Positions 15,006-20,665 of a stretch of DNA of 20,665 nucleotides are shown here, piece by piece; position 1 is the first letter of the stretch, and every line of letters starts with the position of its first letter. The notes beneath the pieces were generated by a model. It was not told the origin of the DNA. It searched no databases and was given only the letters and a program-made list of their open reading frames with translations. Both the position numbers and the translations under genes were made by a program. Source of the stretch: Pedosphaera sp. (GTDB taxonomy: Bacteria; Verrucomicrobiota; Verrucomicrobiia; Limisphaerales; UBA9464); NCBI GenBank assembly GCA_009695405.1, contig SIAZ01000026.1, positions 1 through 20,665 on the forward strand, given 5' to 3'.

Positions 15006-15707
15006 GTGCCTGATTCTCTTCGCCCCATTCTGCAAATTCGTAATGTCCGGAAAGCCTATGGCTCTCGGACAATTCTTGCCGGAATCTCTCTCGATATCGC
15101 TGCAGGCGAGCGTCTCGCTTTAACTGGTCCCTCTGGCTCTGGCAAAACCACGCTCCTCAATCTTCTGGGAGGCGTCGATCGCCCCGACTCCGGTCTCATC
15201 GAGTTCGATGGACGAGATATTAACTCGCTAAATAACTCTGATCTCACCGCACTGCGACGAACTAGTTTCGGTATAATCTTCCAGTTCTTTCACCTGCTTC
15301 CAACTCTGACGGCTGCCGAAAACGTCGAACTTCCTCTGCAACTCAATCAGGTCCCCGCCGCTGAACGGGTCAACCGAGTCAACCAACTCCTTGATCGCGT
15401 CGGGGTCAGTCATCGAGCGAATGCCTTCCCCGGTGAACTCTCCGGCGGCGAAATGCAACGAGTCTCTATCGCTCGAGCTATTGCTCACAAACCTCGATTA
15501 CTCCTCGCCGATGAACCGACTGGTAATCTCGATTCTAAAAATGGAGCTTCAGTCTTGGAACTTCTACGTGAAGTCAGCGAGGAAACTCGCACCGCCTTGG
15601 TCCTAGTAACTCATAGCCCCGCAGCAGCCGCCATTTGCCACCGAGAAATCCGTCTACTCGATGGTCTAATTTTTAGGGAGATTAACCCATTTTCTAGGCC
15701 CTCATGA
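15006..15707 (+). CDS. ABC transporter ATP-binding protein, LolD/MacB/AttE type
   Basis: A 233-residue ATPase with all nucleotide-binding motifs: Walker A GPSGSGKT (41-48), Q-loop Gln at about 93 (IFQFFHLLPTLTAAENV), signature LSGGE (145-149), Walker B LLLADE (165-170) followed by PTGNLD, and switch His203 (LVTHS). The FFHLLPTLTAAENVxLP stretch and the DEPTGNLD motif are typical of the LolD/MacB/YbbA group that powers FtsX-like permeases rather than canonical substrate translocation. Start is GTG at 15006. The TGA at 15705-15707 overlaps the ATG of the permease, so the two are translationally coupled. With the permease and AttH-like gene downstream it matches AttE of the predicted AttEFGH system. 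Confidence 0.93.
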   Translation: MPDSLRPILQIRNVRKAYGSRTILAGISLDIAAGERLALTGPSGSGKTTLLNLLGGVDRPDSGLIEFDGRDINSLNNSDLTALRRTSFGIIFQFFHLLPTLTAAENVELPLQLNQVPAAERVNRVNQLLDRVGVSHRANAFPGELSGGEMQRVSIARAIAHKPRLLLADEPTGNLDSKNGASVLELLREVSEETRTALVLVTHSPAAAAICHREIRLLDGLIFREINPFSRPS

Positions 15708-18355
15708 TTGCCGGCCTTCAAAGCCTTCTTTGGTGTCGTTTCTCTTGGCGCCATATTCGTCTCGCCCCCGTTTCATCTCTGCTCCTCGTCATCATTTTAG
15801 CCCTCGGGGTTGCTGTCTATTTCTCCATCCGCCTCGCGAATCGGGCCGCAGTTTCTAGCTTCCAAAACTTCACCGATATCGTGACCGCCGAAAGTGATGG
15901 TCTCATTTTCGCCCCAGCCGGGAGTCTACCAGAACAAACTCTCGCAGAACTTCGCAACGCCTTCGCTGCCACTCCTGTTCATATCGTCCCAGTCCTCGAA
16001 ACAACGGCCACCCGTCCATCTTCTCCAAGCAATGCCGGTCCCATCGGTTCTCGTGACATATTCCAAATTCTCGGTGTCGATCTTGTCGCTGTTCAAAATT
16101 TACCTTCGGCTCGATCTGCTAGTCGGACCTGGTTCGAACAACAACAAAACTTAGCCCAAGGCGCTACTTCAGCCACTCTCGCTGATTCTTGGGGACGCCT
16201 CAGCGATCCTCATGCGGTCTTCGTATCGGCTGGGTTCGTTCTCAAACAGAATCTGACCATTGGGTCGACTCTTGAACTGGTGATCAATGAACAGATTCAC
16301 CTGCTTCATATTGCTGGCTTTATTCCCACCGATCCCGCTCGCCCAACCCCTCCAGACTCATTGCTGATTATGGACCTTCCTGCTCTCCAAATGCTGACCG
16401 GGAGAACCGGGCGATTGGATCGAATTGAATTCGTCCTCCCCGATGGGCCTGATCGTTCGAGTCGATGGGAAAAGCTCCGATTAAAACTTGTGCGACTCGC
16501 TGGTGATCGCTGGACAGTCAGTACCCCTTCGGGTCGACGCGACAGCGCTGCTATCATGACACTCGCATTTCAACTCAATCTCACCGTCCTTTCTCTTCTT
16601 GCTTTGGTTGTCGGACTCTACCTCGTGGTTCAAGCTCTCGATGGAGCGGTTATTCGGCGTCGTGAAGAAATCGCCATTCTCCGAGCGCTTGGCGTCACCA
16701 ACTCCTCCATTCACCGCGCTTGGTTACTGGAGGCAGCTGTTCTCGGGTTGGTGGGAGGTGCAACGGGTCTACTGCTCGGTTGGGCCGGTGCTCAAGCCGC
16801 AGTGCGGGTCGTAGGTCAAACGGTGAATGCTTTATATTACAGTAACTCTGCTCGGGCAGCGGCTCTTGAATTCGACGAAGCGGCCATTGCTCTCTTTATC
16901 GCTGTGCTCAGTAGTATTCTCGCGGGTTGGTGGCCCGCTTGGCAGGCCGCCTCAACTCCACCAGCTCAACTGCTAGGTCGAGGTCGTTCGGCAATACCCA
17001 CGCGTCAGAGTCGATGGCTCCTGCCCACCTCGGTTCTCCTCGCCGTTACTGGCGCTCTCCTCTGCCTCCTCCCGCCTCTTCGATTAAACGGAGGGGCCCG
17101 ACTTTCTTTGGCCGCTTACCTTACCGCTTTTTGCTGGCTGCTTTCGGCCGGATTCGCTGCCGGTCTACTGCCGCCTCTCGCCGCTCAACTGCTTCGTCCA
17201 CTCGCCCGGTTTTCTGCTCCATTTCGCCTCGCTCTCAGTCATCTTCGACACCCTACGGGACGTCATCGTCTCGCTATTGCCGGCCTCGTTTGCGCCATCG
17301 CCATGACCGCTGGAATGGCTATTCTCGTCGGTAGTTTCGATACCACTCTGCGCGGATGGATCGAACGGACTTTCATGGCTGATCTCTATCTTTCCAGCGA
17401 TGGAGCTCAAAGCGCTTCGACCCAAAATCATATCCGGCCAGAAACTTGGCGCGCCCTGATTGCTCATCCGTCTGTTCTTGATGCCAATGTGGTTCAAGTG
17501 GTCGAGGTTCAACTTCCCGGCGGTAGCACTCTACTCATGGGAGGGAATCCAGCCTTCATGCGCTCTTATTCTCGCATCGCTTGGCGTGAAGAACCCATCG
17601 ACAATAACCTCTGGGATCCTGCCGCCAACGATTCGCTCGCTATCGCCAGTGAAAGTTTCTCCCATCGCTTCCAATTACACCGTGGCGATTCCCTTACTCT
17701 ACCCACTCCTACTGGGCTAAAACACCTCAAAATTGCTGGAATTTTTTCCGATTACGGCAATGAACGTGGATCGCTTGTGGTTCAACGTGAACACTTTGAG
17801 CGTTGGTTCGAAGACTCTCAAGCGACTAGTCTTATCATTAAGCTTCGGACAGGCACCGATGCCGATGCTCTGCGCTCCCAATGGCGGACGGCTTATCCAG
17901 GATTAGCTGTTTTTACCAACCCCCATTTACGTGCTGAAGCCCTACGAATCTTTCAACAGACCTTCGCTATTACTCACGCTCTCGAACTCATCGGCATCCT
18001 AATTTCAGTCGTTGGCCTTGGGTTTTCTCTCGCTAGCCTTCTCTGGGAACGTCGCGCCGACCTCACTGTTCTTCGCGCTCTCGGGGTTCGACCCCGCGAA
18101 TTGGCTCTTGCCGCTGCCATTGAAGGGATCCTCACCGCAGCAATCGGGGTCGCCGCCGGCTTAATCGCTAGCCTCGCTCTCGGTTGGCTCCTCATTCACC
18201 GGGTTAATCTGCAAACCTTCGGTTGGACTCTGGAAACCGATGTTCCAGTATCTTGGCTCGGTGCGCTCGCCGCTTTGGTTATCGCTATGGCTGCGCTTAC
18301 CGGTTGGGGTGTCGGACGCTGGTGCTCTGATCTACCCGCAGAACGTCAAGAATGA
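15704..18355 (+). CDS. Double FtsX-domain ABC transporter permease (AttF-AttG-like, probably fused)
   Basis: An 883-residue inner-membrane protein. A first transmembrane helix (about 23-44) is followed by a MacB-type periplasmic domain (about 50-285), then an FtsX module of three helices (about 292-425) containing RRREEIAILRALG. Two further helices (about 438-495) lead to a second half: helix at about 522-545, a second periplasmic domain (about 548-750), then a second FtsX module (about 757-872) containing RRADLTVLRALG. The two-fold repetition resembles YbbP-like permeases and a fusion of two MacB/LolC-type halves. Start and end both overlap neighbours by ATGA, giving a tight three-gene operon with the ATPase and the AttH-like protein. 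Such permeases usually move lipids or lipoproteins between membrane and periplasm by a mechanotransmission mechanism; the cargo here is unknown. Confidence 0.9.
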   Translation: MIAGLQSLLWCRFSWRHIRLAPVSSLLLVIILALGVAVYFSIRLANRAAVSSFQNFTDIVTAESDGLIFAPAGSLPEQTLAELRNAFAATPVHIVPVLETTATRPSSPSNAGPIGSRDIFQILGVDLVAVQNLPSARSASRTWFEQQQNLAQGATSATLADSWGRLSDPHAVFVSAGFVLKQNLTIGSTLELVINEQIHLLHIAGFIPTDPARPTPPDSLLIMDLPALQMLTGRTGRLDRIEFVLPDGPDRSSRWEKLRLKLVRLAGDRWTVSTPSGRRDSAAIMTLAFQLNLTVLSLLALVVGLYLVVQALDGAVIRRREEIAILRALGVTNSSIHRAWLLEAAVLGLVGGATGLLLGWAGAQAAVRVVGQTVNALYYSNSARAAALEFDEAAIALFIAVLSSILAGWWPAWQAASTPPAQLLGRGRSAIPTRQSRWLLPTSVLLAVTGALLCLLPPLRLNGGARLSLAAYLTAFCWLLSAGFAAGLLPPLAAQLLRPLARFSAPFRLALSHLRHPTGRHRLAIAGLVCAIAMTAGMAILVGSFDTTLRGWIERTFMADLYLSSDGAQSASTQNHIRPETWRALIAHPSVLDANVVQVVEVQLPGGSTLLMGGNPAFMRSYSRIAWREEPIDNNLWDPAANDSLAIASESFSHRFQLHRGDSLTLPTPTGLKHLKIAGIFSDYGNERGSLVVQREHFERWFEDSQATSLIIKLRTGTDADALRSQWRTAYPGLAVFTNPHLRAEALRIFQQTFAITHALELIGILISVVGLGFSLASLLWERRADLTVLRALGVRPRELALAAAIEGILTAAIGVAAGLIASLALGWLLIHRVNLQTFGWTLETDVPVSWLGALAALVIAMAALTGWGVGRWCSDLPAERQE

Positions 18356-19521
18356 ACCTCACTCGTTTCCCTAATCTCTTCGCACTTTTCTGCCTTGTCG
18401 GCTCGTTTTTAGTGGCTGCCGATTTATCAACTTTCCCGACCCTCCCGCAGCCCGGTCGGATTTTCACCTTCCCAAAAGACCATGGCAGTCATCCTGACTT
18501 CGCTATCGAATGGTGGTATGTCACTGGGCATCTTCGCGCCGATGATGGTGAACGCTTCGGCTTTCAATCCACTTTCTTCCGACGCGCCCTCTCGCCCCGT
18601 GATGCCTCCTTATCCAACTCAGACGTCTCTTTTGCTTCCGATGAAATCCATCTGGCTCATATGGCTCTCCTCGATATTCGGACCGGACAATTCCTTCAAG
18701 AAGAACGACTCAATCGCCGGGGTTGGGATGCTTCCGCTTCCACCTCAAATCTTCATGTTCGTAATGGAAACTGGAGGTTACAGATCTCCAATCCTGTCAA
18801 AGAAAACCGACTCGATTTACCCACTAACACCCTCCAACAAACTTCAATCCTCCTTGAAGGTAGCATCCACTCTGACGCTTCTTGGAACTTCATTCTGACT
18901 CCGAGAAAATCTTTAGTCTTCTTCGGTACTAATGGAGTTTCACGCAAAGCCGCTGAACCCGCCGCTTCCAGCCACTACCTTACTTGGCCCCGCCTCGACC
19001 TCACTGGAATCCTCACTTTTAAGGGTAAACCACGCAACATCACCGGTATCGCTTGGATGGATCACGAAATCAGCAGTAGCCAATTGGGGGCTCATCAAGT
19101 CGGCTGGGATTGGACCTGCATCCAACTCGATGACGGACACGAACTCATGTCCTATCGAATGAGGCGGTCAGATGGTTTCACTGATCCTTTCTCTACTCTG
19201 GCGTGGATCGATCCACAGGGTACGGTGCAACATTGGGGACCTGAAGCCTTTCAGTGGGTAACAGAAGCTGTTTGGAAAAGCCCTCGAACAGGGGCCTCTT
19301 ATCCCTCTCGCGTGCTTATCACCGCCCCGAATCCCCGTGGCGGTCCGCCGCGCTCCCTACGACTCAAACCGCTCGCCGCCGATCAGGAAATATCAGGAGG
19401 CCTCAGCGGGATCCCTTACTGGGAAGGTGCGTGTGAAGTTCTCGACGAAACCGGGAAAGTCATAGGTCGTGCTTTTCTCGAAATGACCGGCTATGCTGGA
19501 GAACTGCGCCGAGCATTGTAA
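18352..19521 (+). CDS. AttH/CrtC-family lipocalin-like exported protein
   Basis: A 389-residue protein with an N-terminal signal peptide (hydrophobic about 8-22, then VAADLS). It carries the family signatures FPKDHGSHPDFAIEWWYVTG (40-59), GIAWMDHEISSSQLG (232-246), GWDWTCIQLDDGHELMSYRM (251-270), YWEGACEV (356-363) and LEMTGYAG (376-383). These define the CrtC/AttH (PF07143) superfamily of two lipocalin-like beta-barrels. Carotenoid 1,2-hydratases belong to the same superfamily, but no carotenoid genes are nearby and the gene is coupled by ATGA to a LolD/FtsX-type transporter, so the AttH role, a periplasmic partner of the transporter that binds a lipophilic ligand, is preferred. Length is normal for the family. 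The stop is TAA at 19519-19521. Confidence 0.9.
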   Translation: MNLTRFPNLFALFCLVGSFLVAADLSTFPTLPQPGRIFTFPKDHGSHPDFAIEWWYVTGHLRADDGERFGFQSTFFRRALSPRDASLSNSDVSFASDEIHLAHMALLDIRTGQFLQEERLNRRGWDASASTSNLHVRNGNWRLQISNPVKENRLDLPTNTLQQTSILLEGSIHSDASWNFILTPRKSLVFFGTNGVSRKAAEPAASSHYLTWPRLDLTGILTFKGKPRNITGIAWMDHEISSSQLGAHQVGWDWTCIQLDDGHELMSYRMRRSDGFTDPFSTLAWIDPQGTVQHWGPEAFQWVTEAVWKSPRTGASYPSRVLITAPNPRGGPPRSLRLKPLAADQEISGGLSGIPYWEGACEVLDETGKVIGRAFLEMTGYAGELRRAL

Positions 19522-19550
19522 TAAGACAAAATATTTTGATCTGATAGAAC

Positions 19551-19577
19551 GGATTGCGAACCGGCGCTTGGCAATCC
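19551..19577 (+). terminator. Hairpin after the Att-like operon, possible terminator
   Basis: GGATTGC (19551-19557) and GCAATCC (19571-19577) form a perfect 7-bp stem with a 13-nt loop, 30 bp after the AttH-like stop codon and 26 bp before the GTG of the CoaB-like gene. It is followed by CTCTCTCC rather than a U-run, so it is not a canonical intrinsic terminator. It could also be a 5'-UTR structure of the next gene. Confidence 0.3.
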
Positions 19578-19602
19578 CTCTCTCCAAGACTTTACTCGCC
19601 TC

Positions 19603-20259
19603 GTGCGTTGCATCATTACCGCTGGGCCCACCTGTGAACCTCTGGATCAAGTCCGCAGATTGACCAACCAATCCACAGGGAATCTTGGCACTCGATTAGC
19701 AAATCATTTGGCAACCCTCGGACACGACGTCCTTCTACTACGCGGGGAAATGGCCACAGCCCACCTGCCCGTGGCTGCAGTGAAAATCCTCCCATTTTCT
19801 TCCGTCGATAATCTCGCATCCCATTTGGCCAGCCTAGCTTGTAGTGATCCGATTCGCGTTTTTCACGCTGCCGCAGTGAGTGATTTCAGCTTTGGAAAAA
19901 CTTTCTTTCGAGACCCAAAATCCGGCGAACTTATTCCCGTTCATGCTGGCAAATTAAGTACCCGAATCGGTCCACTTTTAGCCGAACTTGTACCGACGCC
20001 AAAACTGATTAACCTGCTTCGCGATCAGTTTCCAAATGCCATTATTAGTGGATGGAAATACGAGGTTGATGGCTCACGAGCCGAGGTAATCGATCGGTGT
20101 CGTGAACAAATTCAAGGGGCTCGAATCCATTTTTCTATCGCCAACGGCCCCGCCTACGGAACAGGCTTTGGTCGAGTCACAAGCGAATCTGTTATACACA
20201 CACCGACTCTCGAAGCACTCATCGAAGATCTCAGCAGAAATCTCCAAGGCATCGACTGA
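19603..20259 (+). CDS. coaB: Phosphopantothenate-cysteine ligase domain protein (stand-alone CoaB-like)
   Basis: A 218-residue protein with a GTG start at 19603. It matches only the C-terminal (CoaB) half of the bifunctional Dfp/CoaBC enzyme, which joins cysteine to 4'-phosphopantothenate in coenzyme A synthesis. Signatures: ITAGPTCEPLDQVRRLTNQS (5-24) followed by TGNLG, the nucleotide-binding and dimer segment; HAAAVSDF (88-95); a Lys in AGKLST (K117) that aligns by eye with the catalytic Lys of the KIKK segment in E. coli Dfp; PTPKLI; and IANGPAYGTGFG near the end. The usual FAAET motif is replaced by WKYEVDG, so the enzyme is divergent. There is no flavodoxin-like decarboxylase (CoaC) part and none is adjacent. 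It lies 81 bp after the Att-like operon on the same strand. Cytoplasmic. Confidence 0.82.
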   Translation: MRCIITAGPTCEPLDQVRRLTNQSTGNLGTRLANHLATLGHDVLLLRGEMATAHLPVAAVKILPFSSVDNLASHLASLACSDPIRVFHAAAVSDFSFGKTFFRDPKSGELIPVHAGKLSTRIGPLLAELVPTPKLINLLRDQFPNAIISGWKYEVDGSRAEVIDRCREQIQGARIHFSIANGPAYGTGFGRVTSESVIHTPTLEALIEDLSRNLQGID

Positions 20260-20271
20260 ACAATCGTAGTC

Positions 20272-20665
20272 TTATTGTTTTACAATCGCGGCCTCGGCTG
20301 CGTTCTGAAAAGCCTGTAGCACCGACGAATTGGCTCCGTTGGGAAATCCGGCTCTCTGGATCATCAGCACCATGATCAAATGGTTTTTTGGGTCTGCCCA
20401 GCTTTGCGTGGCGAAAGCACCTCCATTGCCGAATGTTCCAGCAACCGTCGCTTCTGTGACGCCTTGAGGCTGTTTAACGACTTGGAAACCGAAGCCCCAA
20501 AATCCTCGCCTAAGCGGAGTGGCGAAAAAAATTTCGGGAGAGCGGGTACCGGAAGGTTTTCGAAAATTACACTCCCTCCGTTTTCCTCGGTTAAGCGCTA
20601 CAAAATAGTTATAAGTGACTCTTGTGTATATGGTTTCACATGGCCCTATCCTATAGTGCCATCGT
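20272..20665 (-). CDS. C-terminal part of a serine hydrolase / class C beta-lactamase-like protein (cut by window edge)
   Basis: The minus-strand frame is open from the right edge of the window to a TAA at 20274-20272. The last 78 residues clearly match the C-terminus of beta-lactamase-related serine hydrolases: GFWGFGFQVV, PQGVTEATVAGTFGNGGAFA with the family's G-x-x-GHGGAFGT-like motif (His replaced by Asn here), then WADPKNHLIMVLMIQRAGFP and a final helix. The catalytic SxxK and YxN motifs lie outside the window. The roughly 53 residues before GFWGFGF (20506-20665) do not resemble the family's usual segment at this point, although the frame stays open. This could be an insertion, a decayed region or simply a divergent loop, so integrity of the gene is uncertain. 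It converges with the CoaB-like gene, with only 12 bp between the two stop codons. Confidence 0.7.
   Translation of the reverse strand, partial: RWHYRIGPCETIYTRVTYNYFVALNRGKRRECNFRKPSGTRSPEIFFATPLRRGFWGFGFQVVKQPQGVTEATVAGTFGNGGAFATQSWADPKNHLIMVLMIQRAGFPNGANSSVLQAFQNAAEAAIVKQ

Noticed and set aside
18352..19521. Carotenoid 1,2-hydratase (CrtC) as the function of the AttH-like gene
   Set aside because: Same superfamily, but no carotenoid genes are nearby and the gene is translationally coupled to a LolD/FtsX-type transporter.
1..20665. CRISPR array, tRNA or rRNA genes, restriction or phage-defence cassette
   Set aside because: No regularly spaced repeats, no cloverleaf or rRNA-like stretches and no defence-family motifs were seen on either strand.

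Overview
The window most resembles a chromosomal segment of a Verrucomicrobiota bacterium (Pedosphaera/Limisphaera-like), with Planctomycetota as the alternative. The main reason is the set of families that are common in these phyla and uncommon elsewhere: DUF1501, DUF1549/DUF1553, DUF1552, PSCyt1-type cytochrome domains and PPC-domain proteins. No rRNA, tRNA or CRISPR array was seen. Clear Shine-Dalgarno sites are rare, and two main genes start with GTG besides the GTG-started coaB-like gene.

Layout. (1) 1-377: the 3' end of an unrecognised + strand gene. (2) 378-1352: a gene-poor stretch holding two decayed transposon genes, an IS30-family transposase remnant on + and an IS66-accessory-like (TnpA-type) HTH remnant on -. 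(3) 12158 down to 1353, minus strand: a tightly packed five-gene operon. It encodes two tandem Tat-exported DUF1501 proteins, a large DUF1549/DUF1553 cytochrome-like protein with Ig-like domains, a PPC-domain secreted protein, and a 1068-residue cytochrome c/WD40/coiled-coil protein. Gene junctions are 4-bp ATGA overlaps or very short gaps. (4) 13408-12302, minus: a Gfo/Idh/MocA oxidoreductase, divergent from (5) 13553-14917, plus: a Tat-exported DUF1552 protein. (6) 15006-19521, plus: a three-gene, ATGA-coupled module of LolD/MacB-type ATPase, double-FtsX permease and AttH/CrtC lipocalin-like exported protein. Its architecture matches the predicted AttEFGH export system, with the two permeases probably fused. 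(7) 19603-20259, plus: a free-standing phosphopantothenate-cysteine ligase (CoaB-like) domain. (8) 20665-20272, minus: the C-terminal part of a serine hydrolase (class C beta-lactamase-like), whose upstream portion does not look like the family.

How the genes may work together. The five-gene operon makes an all-exported set with two predicted cytochrome-like domains, long beta-propeller and coiled-coil surfaces, and two alkaline-phosphatase-superfamily-like proteins. This suggests a periplasmic or cell-surface complex of unknown substrate. The Att-like operon looks like an envelope lipid or lipophile export/relocation system. Both are inferences from domains and gene order; no substrate can be read from the sequence.
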